Source: Rhodocyclaceae bacterium
GTDB lineage: Bacteria; Pseudomonadota; Gammaproteobacteria; Burkholderiales; Rhodocyclaceae
Assembly: GCA_019455325.1 (NCBI GenBank)
Contig: JACFMQ010000012.1
Span: forward strand, 1 to 64,000
Direction: 5' to 3'
DNA: 64,000 bases
In this document: one piece after another, positions 21,254-32,132 of the stretch
Position numbering within the stretch: the stretch's first letter is position 1
How the letters are laid out: each line of letters begins with the position of its first letter
The notes under the pieces: generated by a model
Seen by the model: only the letters and a program-made list of their open reading frames with translations
Told to the model about the DNA's origin: nothing
The model's database searches: none
Made by a program: the position numbers and the translations under genes

Positions 21254-23170
21254 TTAGCCTTGCCCGGCGTCGTTCTTCGCAGCCGGCCGCCGCCGCTGCG
21301 GCCGGTCGATGAAGCGCCGCGGGGCGAGGGCGGCAGCGAGCGCGCGGTCGAGGATGCTCGGCGCGTCTTCGATGGCGTCGGCCAGCAGTTCCCCGGCGAG
21401 CGCCGACCAGACGATGCCGCGCGCGCCGAAGCCGTTCGCCAGCCAGAGGCCGGGCGGCGCGGCTTCGGCGCCGAGCCGCGGCACGGCGCCGACGATGGGC
21501 AGGCGGTCGGGGGAGACGGGGCGGAAGCCGACCCGGCCGTCGAGCGTCGACGGCGCGCCGATGCCGCCGCCGGCGGTGAAGCCGGGCAGGATGAAATCGA
21601 GCTTGGCGAGGTTCTCGACGTGGTCGACCTCGCGCACGGCGGGGTCGTCGTCGCGCATCAGGAAGGTGGCACCGGCGTAGCGCCGGCCGTCGATCTCCGG
21701 CGTGACGTAGCCGAGGCGGCAGACGACGCAGCGCGGCGGCGATCCGCCGGCGGCCGGCAGGTGCGTGACCTGGCCGCGGCCGGGAAAGACCGGCAGCCAG
21801 TCGCCGAGCAGGCGCCGGGCGTCGGCGGCGTTGGCCACGATCAGGTGCGGCGCTTCGCCGAGGCATTCGCCGTTGGCTCCGAGGGCGCGCCATTGCCCGG
21901 CGGCGTGGACGATCCGCTCGACGCGGGCGCCATAGTGCGCAGTGATGCTTGCCGCGTATTGCAGCAGGTTGGCGCGGCAGTAATTGGCCGGCGACACCCA
22001 GGCGCCGCCGGGGAACCACCAGCCGCCCATGTCCACCGGCCAGCCGCACAGCGCGCGCGCTTCGTCGCGCTCGACGAAACGCAGGTAGTCGGCCGGCGGC
22101 CGCTGCCCGGCGACGATGCGGCGCTGGGTTTCCTCGTGCACCGCGTCGCGCGCCAGGTGCAGCACGCCGGTGCGGCCCCACAGGCCGCCGCTCGCCGCGA
22201 AGCCGGCGGCGAGGCCGGCTTCGTCCAGCGCCGACAGGTGCCGGCGCGTGGCGAGAAAGCCGGCGCGGGTGGCGCGCGCCAGCGCGTTGTCGTCGCGCGC
22301 CGGCAGCGGCCGCAGCACGCCGGCGCGGTTGCCCGAGGCGCCTTCGCCGGGGCCGGCGGCGGCGTCGAGCAGCGTCACCTGCCAGCCGCGCGCGGCGAGG
22401 CGGTTGGCGGTGGTGGTGCCGGCGAGGCCGGCGCCGAGGACGATGGCGCGTTTGTCGCCGCCGGCGTCGGCCGTCCCGCCCGACCTTTCGCCGCGCAGCA
22501 TCTCGCGCTTGCCGGCGAAGCCGGGCGCCTTTTGCAGCCGCCAGCCGTTGGCGGCCAGCGCCTCGCGCACGCCGGCGGCGACCGACCAGGTGGCGAGCGT
22601 CGCGCCCGGCGCGGCGAGCGCGGACAGCGCCGCGAGCAGCGGCGCGGTCCACAGTTCCGGGTTCTTCGCCGGCGAGAAGCCGTCTAGGTAGCAGGCGTCG
22701 GCCTGCGCGGCGAGCTGCGGCAGGCAGTCGGCGGCGTCGCCGAAAACGAGGTCGAGGACGACGCGGCCGCCGTCCAGATGCTGGCGATGCAGGCCGGGCA
22801 CCAGCGGCGGCCACTCGCGGCGCAGCGCGTCGGCGAGCGGCGCGAGCTCCGGCCAGGCGGCGTGCAGCGCGGCGAGATCGGCGGCGGCGAAGGGATGCTT
22901 CTCGACCGAGACGAAGTGCAGCCGCGCGCAGCGCGCCGGATCGTCGCGCCAGGCTTGCCAGGTGGCGAGGAAGTTGAGGCCGAGGCCGAAGCCGGTCTCG
23001 ACGACGACGAAGCGTTCGCGCCCTTGCCAGCGCGCCGGCAGCCCGTTGCCGGCGAGGAACACGTGCTGCGCCTGGCCGAGGCCGCCGGCAGCGGTGTGGT
23101 AGACGTCGCCGTAGGTTTCCGAATACGGCGTGCCGTCGGCGGTGAAGGCGAGTCGGGCCGGCTCGATCAT
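21254..23170 (-). CDS. mnmC: Bifunctional tRNA (mnm5s2U34) modification enzyme
   Basis: The 638-residue protein fuses two enzymes. The N-terminal DUF752 methyltransferase has VETGFGLGLNFLATW near residue 57 and YLDGFSPAKNPELW. The C-terminal FAD oxidoreductase begins with IVLGAGLAGTTTANRLA near residue 245 and ends with GLWLANGFGARGIVW. Together they convert cmnm5U34 via nm5U34 to mnm5U34 in tRNAs for Lys, Glu and Gln. Length and order match E. coli MnmC. It is a single gene upstream of the palindromic repeat. Confidence 0.95.
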   Translation of the reverse strand: MIEPARLAFTADGTPYSETYGDVYHTAAGGLGQAQHVFLAGNGLPARWQGRERFVVVETGFGLGLNFLATWQAWRDDPARCARLHFVSVEKHPFAAADLAALHAAWPELAPLADALRREWPPLVPGLHRQHLDGGRVVLDLVFGDAADCLPQLAAQADACYLDGFSPAKNPELWTAPLLAALSALAAPGATLATWSVAAGVREALAANGWRLQKAPGFAGKREMLRGERSGGTADAGGDKRAIVLGAGLAGTTTANRLAARGWQVTLLDAAAGPGEGASGNRAGVLRPLPARDDNALARATRAGFLATRRHLSALDEAGLAAGFAASGGLWGRTGVLHLARDAVHEETQRRIVAGQRPPADYLRFVERDEARALCGWPVDMGGWWFPGGAWVSPANYCRANLLQYAASITAHYGARVERIVHAAGQWRALGANGECLGEAPHLIVANAADARRLLGDWLPVFPGRGQVTHLPAAGGSPPRCVVCRLGYVTPEIDGRRYAGATFLMRDDDPAVREVDHVENLAKLDFILPGFTAGGGIGAPSTLDGRVGFRPVSPDRLPIVGAVPRLGAEAAPPGLWLANGFGARGIVWSALAGELLADAIEDAPSILDRALAAALAPRRFIDRPQRRRPAAKNDAGQG

Positions 23171-23223
23171 GCGTCTTTCATCCGGCGGACACGGCGCTCA
23201 GGATTGTGCGAGCGCCGCCAATC

Positions 23224-24738
<1,515 letters not shown>

Positions 24739-24984
24739 GTCGTGTGGGTCGAAAAGGTCTGGGTGGGCGACGGCCGCCGTGGGCGGCCGCCGGAAGGGGC
24801 GCATTATAGCAGGCAGCGCCCGCGGGCCGGGGCATGCGCCGGTGGCGGCGAGGCGGGAAACCTATTTCGGATAGCGGCGGTCGAAGGGAGGCAGCCGGGA
24901 GCGCGGAGGTTCGATGCGGTCGGCATTGTCGCCGCGTTCGCCTGCCGGCGCGCACGACTTTTCTATAGCGAAAGGAAGAACAAC

Positions 24985-25239
24985 ATGGATTGGATCATTT
25001 CCCTGATCATCGGCGGCATCGTCGGCTGGCTGGCGAGCATCGTCATGAAGACCAATGCACAGATGGGCCTGATCGCCAACGTGCTCGTCGGGGTCGTGGG
25101 ATCGTCCCTCGGCTACTGGATCGCCGGCCTGGTCGGCTTCGTGCCCACGGGCGGCATCATGCGCTTCGTCGTCGCCATCGCCGGCGCCTCGCTGCTGATC
25201 TTCATCCTGGGCAAGCTCGGCATCTTCCGCCGGGCCTGA
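24985..25239 (+). CDS. GlsB/YeaQ/YmgE-family membrane protein
   Basis: The 84-residue protein has three hydrophobic segments rich in glycine: IIGGIVGWLASIVM, NVLVGVVGSSLGYWIAGLVG and VAIAGASLLIFILG. This is the family of small stress-induced inner-membrane proteins called transglycosylase-associated by old annotation. A good SD (AAAGGAAG) precedes the ATG. It is monocistronic and ends in a strong hairpin terminator. Confidence 0.93.
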   Translation: MDWIISLIIGGIVGWLASIVMKTNAQMGLIANVLVGVVGSSLGYWIAGLVGFVPTGGIMRFVVAIAGASLLIFILGKLGIFRRA

Positions 25240-25244
25240 TCCGG

Positions 25245-25276
25245 GCGCCGCCCGGCGCTTGCGTGCCGGGCGGCGC
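25245..25276. terminator. Terminator between convergent genes
   Basis: GCGCCGCCCGGC (25245-25256) pairs with GCCGGGCGGCGC (25265-25276) over 12 perfect base pairs, followed by TGCCTTTCCC. It follows the GlsB-type gene and precedes the stop of the convergent Ivy gene, so it can serve both. Confidence 0.72.
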
Positions 25277-25290
25277 TGCCTTTCCCTTGC

Positions 25291-25788
25291 TTATTTCGCC
25301 GGATCGGCCACCGGCAGCTTGCCGGCGTCCTTGCCCGGGTCCTGCGCGTCGAGCACCGCGCGCTCCATCAGGAACGCGGTCTGCGCCTTCGTCGGCTGCT
25401 TGCCGAGCCAGCGCGAGAAGGCCATGCGGTGGTCGCCCGGGGTGTCGAGCGCCGGCGGCAGGAAGAAGAAGCCGGTGAGCGAGCGGTCGGCCGGATCGTA
25501 GAGCAGGTAGAAGCGCTCGTCCTGGCAGTCGGTGTCCGGGTTGCAGGCCGAGGTCAGGACGAACTTCCTGCCGTCAACGTTCACCGCTTCGGCGGGGAAA
25601 CCGACCGAAAGGCGCTCCGTCCATTCCGGCAGTTCCTGCCCCTTGATCGTCGCGCTGTAGGCCTTGGCGAAGGCCGGCGCCTCCTTCAGCAGTTTCGACG
25701 GCGTCTGCCCGACCAGCCCTTCCGGAGCGGCGGCGCCGGCGGTCGATGCGGCGAGGAGGAGGGCGGCGAGGATGCGGCGGATTTTCAT
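25291..25788 (-). CDS. Ivy-family c-type lysozyme inhibitor (probable)
   Basis: The 165-residue protein has a signal peptide (cleavage near AGA-AAPEG). A paired-cysteine loop CNPDTDC follows, then QDERFYLLYDPADRSLTGFFF, in the place of the CKPHDC loop with which E. coli Ivy plugs the lysozyme active site. It acts in the periplasm against host or predator lysozyme. The loop differs from the canonical one, so inhibition of animal lysozyme is not assured. It lies 4 bases after the prfB stop and may share its mRNA. Confidence 0.72.
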   Translation of the reverse strand: MKIRRILAALLLAASTAGAAAPEGLVGQTPSKLLKEAPAFAKAYSATIKGQELPEWTERLSVGFPAEAVNVDGRKFVLTSACNPDTDCQDERFYLLYDPADRSLTGFFFLPPALDTPGDHRMAFSRWLGKQPTKAQTAFLMERAVLDAQDPGKDAGKLPVADPAK

Positions 25789-25791
25789 CGT

Positions 25792-26896
25792 TCAAACTCC
25801 CTGTTTCAGACTGGCCTGGATGAAGTCGTCGAGGTCGCCGTCGAGCACGGCCTGCGTGTTGCCGACTTCGTAGTTGGTGCGCAGGTCCTTGATGCGCGAC
25901 TGGTCGAGCACGTAGCTGCGGATCTGGTGGCCCCAGCCGATGTCGGACTTGGCGTCCTCCAGCCGCTGCTGTTCGCTCTGCTGCTTCCTGAGTTCCTGCT
26001 CGTAGAGGCGGGCGCGCAGCATCTTCCACGCCTCGTCGCGGTTGCGGTGCTGCGAGCGGTCGTTCTGGCACTGCACGACGATGCCGGTCGGCACGTGCGT
26101 CAGGCGCACCGCCGAGTCGGTCTTGTTGATGTGCTGGCCGCCGGCGCCGGAGGCGCGGTAGGTGTCGGTGCGCACGTCGGCCGGGTTGATGTCGATCTCG
26201 ATCGAGTCGTCGACCTCGGGGTAGACGAAGACGCTGGTGAACGACGTGTGCCGGCGCGCGTTCGAGTCGAACGGGCTCTTCCTGACCAGGCGGTGGATGC
26301 CGGTTTCGGTGCGCAGGTAGCCGTAGGCGTAGTCGCCGCCGATGCGCACCGTCGCGCTCTTGATGCCGGCGACGTCGCCCTCGGACTCTTCCAGCACTTC
26401 CACCGAGAAGCCCTTGCGCTCGCAGTAGCGCAGGTACATGCGCAGCAGCATCGACGCCCAGTCCTGCGCCTCGGTGCCGCCGGCGCCGGCCTGGATTTCC
26501 AGGAAGCAGGGACTGGGGTCCTGCGGGTTGTTGAACATGCGGCGGAATTCGAGGCCGGCGATCTTCTGCTCGATCTCGCCGGCGTCGGCCTCGACGGCGA
26601 GCAGGGTGTCGTCGTCGCCTTCGTCCCGGCCCATGTCGAAGAGTTCGCGGCAGTCCTTGAGGCCGGCGTCGACCTCTTCGAGGACCAGCACCACGTCTTC
26701 CAGCGATTTCTTTTCGCGGCCCAGCTCCTGGGCGCGCTTGGCGTCGTCCCAGATCTTCGGGTCTTCCAGCTCCTTGTCGAGGAGGGTCAGCCGTTCGCGC
26801 CTGTGATCGTAGTCAAAGATACCTCCGAAGCTCGCCGCCGCGCTGGGCAAGGTCGGCGAGCCGGTTGGCGATCGAATTGAGCTGTTCTGCTTCCAT
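25792..26896 (-). CDS. prfB: Peptide chain release factor 2, with programmed +1 frameshift
   Basis: The first 27 codons ([20 protein letters not shown] and on to ELRRYL) run from ATG 26896 to an in-frame TGA (26813-26815). The remaining reading frame is entered by a +1 shift at CTT-TGA-C, giving Leu-Asp, for 367 residues in total. GGAGG (26822-26826) stands just before the shift site as the internal SD. This is the classical RF2 autoregulation: low RF2 allows the slip. The main frame carries the GGQ loop ([19 protein letters not shown]) and the SPFDS anticodon-like motif, specific for UGA and UAA. Confidence 0.97.
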
Positions 26897-27166
26897 TTTG
26901 CGGGGATTCCTCTGTGTACCGATCGGTGTCCGCGTCCGGGGCGCAGCCGGGCGGAAAGCCGCGGATTATACCGTGCTCCGCCGGCGGTGCCGTCTCTGGT
27001 GCGCGCCGCCGCCGCCGCGCACCGAAACGGTGCCCGCCGACGGCGCCGGCGTGCCCTGCAAGTACCGCGCACGCGCCTTCCGGCTGGTGCGCGCGGCGCT
27101 GGCAAGCTCCTTGCTGCGCTCGGGAAAGACGGCCGGCCTTCCCCGGCGGACAGCAAGCAAAGAACG

Positions 27167-29368
27167 ATGCCTATCCCGACCCGAACGAACGACACGCCGG
27201 GCCTCGCGCGCGCCGGCGCTGCGGCGATGAGCGCGCTCGACCGGCTGCTGCGCCTGGCGCGGCCGATGCCGCCGTCGGGCTGGCGCGAGATCGACAGCGG
27301 GCGGGTGCTGCGGGCGCTGGTGCGCAACCTCGACGGCATGGTCTTCCGCCGCGCGCTCGACGCCGACTGGAGCGTGCATTTCGTCAGCGACGGCTGTCTG
27401 GCGCTGACCGGCTGGCGGCCGGACGAGATGGTCGGCGAGCGCGCCGTGTCGTTGGCGCGCATCGTGCACGAGGCGGACCGGGCCGCGGTGCGCGCGGCGG
27501 TCATGGCGGCGGTCGCCGACGGCGCGCGCTATACCGTCGAGTACCGCATCCGCTGCCGCGACGGCAGCGAGAAGTGGGTGCGCGAGCGCGGCGCCGGCGT
27601 CATCGACGAGCGCGGCGAGCGGGTGCTCGAAGGCTTCGCCGAGGACGTCACCGAGCAGGTCGCCGGCCGGAACCGGCTGGTCGAGGCCGAGCTGCGCTTT
27701 CGCAGCATCTTCGAGAATTCCGTGATCGGCATGTTCCAGACCTCGACCGACGGCCACTACCTCGCCGCCAACCAGGCGCTGGCCACGCTCTACGGCTACC
27801 GCGACCCGGCGGCGCTGATCGGCAGCCTGCGCGACATCGCCGCCACGCTCTACGTCGACCCCGGCCGGCGCAACGAATTCGCGCGCCTGATCCGCGCCAA
27901 CGGGCGGGTGATCGACTTCGAGTCCGAGGTCTATCGCGCCGACGGCAGCCGCGTCTGGATCGCCGAGAACGCGCACGCGGTGCACGGCCCGAACGGCGAA
28001 CTGCTGTACTACGAAGGCACCGTCGAGGACGTCACCGAGCGCCGCCAGTACCAGACGCGCCTCGAATACCAGGCGACGCACGATCCGCTGACCGGGCTGC
28101 CCAACCGCAACCTGCTCGAAGACCGGCTGGAGCAGGCGGTGGCGAAGGCGCGGCGCAGCGGCGAGCGGGTGCTCGTCGTCTTCATCGACCTCGACAACTT
28201 CAAGTTCGTGAACGACAGCCTCGGCCACGCCGCCGGCGACGACCTGCTGGTCGAGACCGCGCGCCGCCTCGCCGACTGCCTGCGCGGCACGGACACCGTC
28301 GCCCGCTACGGCGGCGACGAGTTCGTGCTCATCCTCTCCGACAGCGCCTCGCTCGGCCAGGCGCTGGTCGCGCTCGAACGCGTCAAGCGCGCCATCGCCG
28401 CGCCGCTGACGGTCGGCGGGCACGAGCTGCGCGTCGACTGCAGCATCGGCGTCAGCGTGTACCCCGAGGACGGCGCCGACCTGCAGACGCTGCTGCGCTA
28501 CGCCGACATCGCCATGCACCACGCCAAGGAGCAGGGCAAGGGGCAGTTCCAGTTCTACACCGACGTGCTCAACACCGCCGCGCACGAGCGCCTGCGGCTG
28601 GAATCCGCGCTGCGCGGCGCCAACGACCGCGGCGAGCTGTTCGTCGTCTACCAGCCGAAGGTGGACCGCGAGGGCCGGCCGACCGGCTTCGAGGCGCTGG
28701 TGCGCTGGTCCAGCCCCGACTTCGGCCCGGTTTCGCCGGCGCGCTTCATCCCGCTCGCCGAGGAGACCGGCACCATCGTGCCGATCACCGATTTCGTGCT
28801 GCGCACCGCCTGCCGCGAGGCCATGCGCTGGCCGGCCGTCGACGGCGAGGCGCCGGGCATCGCCGTCAACCTGTCGGCGCGGATGTTCAAGGACCCGCGC
28901 CTGGCCGAGCGGATCGGCGCCGTGCTCGCCGAGACCGGCCTGCCGGCGGAACGGCTCGAACTGGAGATCACCGAGAGCGCGCTGATGGGCGACATCGAGC
29001 GGACGGCGGCGACGCTGGCGGCGATCAAGGCGCTCGGCGTCAGCATCGCCATCGACGACTTCGGCACCGGCTATTCCTCGCTCGCCTACCTCAACCGCCT
29101 GCCGGTCGACGTGCTGAAGATCGACCGCAGCTTCGTCACCGGCTGCGAGCGCGGCGGCGAGGACATGGCCATCCCGCGCGCCATCATCTCGCTCGGCCAC
29201 AGCCTGCGCATGCGCATCGTCGCCGAGGGCATCGAGGCGCCGGCGCAGATGGCGGCGCTGTCGGCGCACGGCTGCGAGGAATTCCAGGGCTTCATGATCG
29301 CGCGGCCGCTGCCGGCGGAAGGGGCGATGGCCTTCCTGCGCGGGGCCGACGCGGAGAACGGCGCCTGA
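27167..29368 (+). CDS. PAS-PAS-GGDEF-EAL c-di-GMP turnover protein
   Basis: The 733-residue protein has two PAS domains (about 55-170 and 180-300), a GGDEF domain with intact YGGDEF, and an EAL domain with [14 protein letters not shown] and [14 protein letters not shown]. An inhibitory RxxD (RGTD) lies five residues before GGDEF. Both halves keep catalytic residues, so it could make and degrade c-di-GMP; such proteins usually favour one activity. The ATG at 27167 was chosen for lack of conserved sequence before it. It is soluble, with no signal or membrane helix. It is convergent with a second GGDEF/EAL gene 15 bases away. Confidence 0.92.
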   Translation: MPIPTRTNDTPGLARAGAAAMSALDRLLRLARPMPPSGWREIDSGRVLRALVRNLDGMVFRRALDADWSVHFVSDGCLALTGWRPDEMVGERAVSLARIVHEADRAAVRAAVMAAVADGARYTVEYRIRCRDGSEKWVRERGAGVIDERGERVLEGFAEDVTEQVAGRNRLVEAELRFRSIFENSVIGMFQTSTDGHYLAANQALATLYGYRDPAALIGSLRDIAATLYVDPGRRNEFARLIRANGRVIDFESEVYRADGSRVWIAENAHAVHGPNGELLYYEGTVEDVTERRQYQTRLEYQATHDPLTGLPNRNLLEDRLEQAVAKARRSGERVLVVFIDLDNFKFVNDSLGHAAGDDLLVETARRLADCLRGTDTVARYGGDEFVLILSDSASLGQALVALERVKRAIAAPLTVGGHELRVDCSIGVSVYPEDGADLQTLLRYADIAMHHAKEQGKGQFQFYTDVLNTAAHERLRLESALRGANDRGELFVVYQPKVDREGRPTGFEALVRWSSPDFGPVSPARFIPLAEETGTIVPITDFVLRTACREAMRWPAVDGEAPGIAVNLSARMFKDPRLAERIGAVLAETGLPAERLELEITESALMGDIERTAATLAAIKALGVSIAIDDFGTGYSSLAYLNRLPVDVLKIDRSFVTGCERGGEDMAIPRAIISLGHSLRMRIVAEGIEAPAQMAALSAHGCEEFQGFMIARPLPAEGAMAFLRGADAENGA

Positions 29369-29383
29369 TCGTCCGGGCGCGCC

Positions 29384-32077
29384 TCAGGCCGGTGACGCCG
29401 CCGCGTCGAAGCGGAAACGCTCGACGAAACCCGGCACCGCGTCGGCGGCGATGGGCTTGCTGAACAGGTAGCCCTGGACCGACTGGCAGCCGATCCCGGA
29501 CAGGAATGCGAGCTGGGCCGGCGTCTCGACGCCTTCCGCGACCACCCGCTTGCCGAGCTTCTGCGCCAGCAGCATGGTCATTTCGCAGATGGCCGCGTCG
29601 TTCTCGTTGCTTTCGATGTCCTTCACGAAGGAGCGGTCGATCTTGATGGTGTCGATCGGAAACAGCTTGAGATAGGCGAGCGACGAATAGCCGGTGCCGA
29701 AGTCGTCGATGGCCAGCTTGACGCCGATGCCCACGAGCGCCTCCATCACGACGATGTTTTCCGCCGGGTTGTGCATGGCCATGGATTCGGTGATTTCCAG
29801 GTGCAGGCGGTCGGCGGGCAGGCCGGAACGCTCGACGGCGCGCTGCACCCGCGCCGGCAGGCCGTCTTCCTGGAATTGGGCGGCGCTCAGGTTGACCGAC
29901 ATGGACAGGCCGCGCAGCCCCTCGTCGTGCCAGCGCCGGAGCTGCCGGCAGGCCTCGTCGAGAATCCATCGGCCGAGGGGGATGATCAGGCGGGTTTCCT
30001 CGGCCAGCGGAATGAATTCGCCCGGAAAGACCAGGCCCCGCGTCGGGTGCTGCCAGCGCACGAGGGCTTCGACGCCGAGCACGCGGCCGTCGCGCAGGTC
30101 GACCTGGGGCTGGTAGTGCAGGATGAACTGCCCCTTTTCCAGCGCGACCTCGAGTTCGCGCTCGACCGCCGCGCGCCGGGCGATGTCGGCCTGCATCTGC
30201 TCGGTGTAGAACTGGAAATTGCAGCGGCCGGCCGCCTTGGCGCGATACATCGCGATGTCGGCGTTCTTGATCAGCTCGCTGATCTCGGCGGCGTCGCCCG
30301 GATAGAAGCAGATGCCGACGCTCGGCGTGGTGCGCAGCTCGCTGCCGGCGATGGCGTAGGGCGCGGCGAGGTGGTGGACCAGCTTGTCGGCGATGTCGGC
30401 GACGTGGCCGGCGTCGTCGATGCCGGTCAGCACGACGATGAATTCGTCGCCGCCGAGCCGGGCGACGATGTCGCTTTCGCGCACGGAGCGTTCCAGGCGC
30501 TTCGCCACCTGGATCAGCAACTGGTCGCCGGCGTTGTGCCCGAGCGTGTCGTTGATCGTCTTGAAATGGTCGAGGTCGATCAGCATCACCGCCAGCGATT
30601 TGCCGAAGCGCCGGGCGAAGGCCATGCTCTGCTCGATGCGCTCGTACAGGCTGAAGCGGTTGGGCAGCCCGGTCAGCGGGTCGTGGTGCGCGAGGAAGTG
30701 GATCTGGTCCTCCGCCGCCTTGCGGTCGGTGATGTCCTCGAAGGCGCCGATGTAATTGACGATCCGCCCCTCGGCGTCGCGCACCACGGAGATCGACAGT
30801 CGCTTCGGATAGGGCTCGCCGGTCTTGCGGCGATCCCAGAGTTCCCCTTGCCAGTAGTCGTTGCGCGACAGCGCGTCCCACATCTCGCGGTAGGTTTCCG
30901 GCGAGGTCGTGCCGGCGGACAGCATGCGCGGGTTCTGGCCGAGCACTTCCTCCTGCGCGTAGCCGGTGAGCCGGGTGAACTCGCGGTTCACGGCGAGGAT
31001 GCGGTTCGCCGCGTCGCTGATCAGGATGGCCTCGCCGCTGCTGGAAAACACGCGCGACATCAGGTGCAGGTTGTCCTCGACCCGCTTGCGCTCGGTGATG
31101 TCGCGGCCGATGCCGAGGACGCCGACCGGCCTGCCGTTCACGCCGATCAAGGGCGTCTTGATGGTTTCCAGCAGGACGTCCTGGCCTTTTCCGGCGTGCG
31201 GCACCCACTCCTCGTTCGTCGTCGGCGCCGCCGCGACGAGGGTTTCCCGGTCGCGCCGCCGGAAGAGTTCGGCCAGTTCGGCGGCGACGAAGTCGCGGTC
31301 GGTCTTGCCGACGATGTCGGCGGCGGCGGCGCCGAACATGCGCTCGAAGGCCCGGTTGCAGGTCTGGAACACGCCCTCGGCATCCTTCAGCCAGACCGGG
31401 TCGGGGAGCGCGTCGAGCAGGGTTTCCATCCGGCTCCGGCTTTCGCTCAGGCGCAGGTTGGTGAGCGACAGATGCGACAGGTAGGAGGCCAGCCCGACGA
31501 TCATCGCCATGATGTGGCGCACGCGCTCGCGGCTGAAGCGGGGCATGGCGTGGATGGCGGCCAGGTAGGCTTCCCGGTCGTAGCCGAAGCGCTCCGCCTG
31601 GGCGACGAAGAAGGACTCGTCGATCTCGTCGTCGTCGTAGAAGAACTGGCCGCAGTAGAGATTGGCCAGGTGCTGGTGGCCGACGAACACCGGCGTCACC
31701 ACGTCCCACAGCCCGTTCTTGCACTTGTAGTCGACGAACTCGCCCTTCTTGAGGTGGCTGGCGAGGAAGAGGTCGCTTTCGGTGCAGTTCGCGCAGGAGG
31801 CGGCAACCGCCCGGTGGAAGCCGGTGCAGGCCTTCTGCCAGCCGGCGGCCTGGAGGATGTTGCCGTCCAGGTCGAGCAGCGCGGTCGGCATGCCGATCAG
31901 CACCGTCAGGTCGTCGAGGACGGCGCGCAGGGCGTCGACGTCGATCAGCGAGGCCAGCGGCGCGTCGGAGGCCGGGCTGGCCGGGCGCGCCTGCGCCAGG
32001 TCGGACGGAATGCCGCCGCCGAGCGGTCCGATGTGCCACTGGATCGGTATGGCCTCGCGCGTCTTGGAACTGGTCAT
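29384..32077 (-). CDS. PocR-PAS-PAS-GGDEF-EAL c-di-GMP turnover protein
   Basis: The 897-residue protein starts with a PocR-type sensor domain (about 45-200) with conserved cysteines in CTGFHRAVAASCANCTESD and YKCKNGLW and a C-terminal LYCGQFFYDDDE. Two PAS domains follow, then GGDEF (LGGDEF) with RESD as the inhibitory site, and EAL ([27 protein letters not shown]). PocR domains bind small hydrocarbon-like ligands in known regulators. A GTG 12 bases earlier is an alternative start. It is cytosolic by sequence. Confidence 0.92.
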   Translation of the reverse strand: MTSSKTREAIPIQWHIGPLGGGIPSDLAQARPASPASDAPLASLIDVDALRAVLDDLTVLIGMPTALLDLDGNILQAAGWQKACTGFHRAVAASCANCTESDLFLASHLKKGEFVDYKCKNGLWDVVTPVFVGHQHLANLYCGQFFYDDDEIDESFFVAQAERFGYDREAYLAAIHAMPRFSRERVRHIMAMIVGLASYLSHLSLTNLRLSESRSRMETLLDALPDPVWLKDAEGVFQTCNRAFERMFGAAAADIVGKTDRDFVAAELAELFRRRDRETLVAAAPTTNEEWVPHAGKGQDVLLETIKTPLIGVNGRPVGVLGIGRDITERKRVEDNLHLMSRVFSSSGEAILISDAANRILAVNREFTRLTGYAQEEVLGQNPRMLSAGTTSPETYREMWDALSRNDYWQGELWDRRKTGEPYPKRLSISVVRDAEGRIVNYIGAFEDITDRKAAEDQIHFLAHHDPLTGLPNRFSLYERIEQSMAFARRFGKSLAVMLIDLDHFKTINDTLGHNAGDQLLIQVAKRLERSVRESDIVARLGGDEFIVVLTGIDDAGHVADIADKLVHHLAAPYAIAGSELRTTPSVGICFYPGDAAEISELIKNADIAMYRAKAAGRCNFQFYTEQMQADIARRAAVERELEVALEKGQFILHYQPQVDLRDGRVLGVEALVRWQHPTRGLVFPGEFIPLAEETRLIIPLGRWILDEACRQLRRWHDEGLRGLSMSVNLSAAQFQEDGLPARVQRAVERSGLPADRLHLEITESMAMHNPAENIVVMEALVGIGVKLAIDDFGTGYSSLAYLKLFPIDTIKIDRSFVKDIESNENDAAICEMTMLLAQKLGKRVVAEGVETPAQLAFLSGIGCQSVQGYLFSKPIAADAVPGFVERFRFDAAASPA

Positions 32078-32132
32078 GATGCCGCCCACCCCCGGGTCTG
32101 GACGAAGTAGTCTATCGCGTTGCAGGTCCGCG

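Noticed and set aside
19518..22814. Open frame of nearly 1100 codons on the - strand
   Set aside because: Only its 3' third is a real gene (fecR). The rest passes through mnmC and fecI in another frame and consists of Arg/Ala-rich sequence.
26813..26815. Nonsense mutation in prfB
   Set aside because: The TGA lies in the standard RF2 frameshift site with CTT before it and an internal SD, and the next frame continues the protein exactly.
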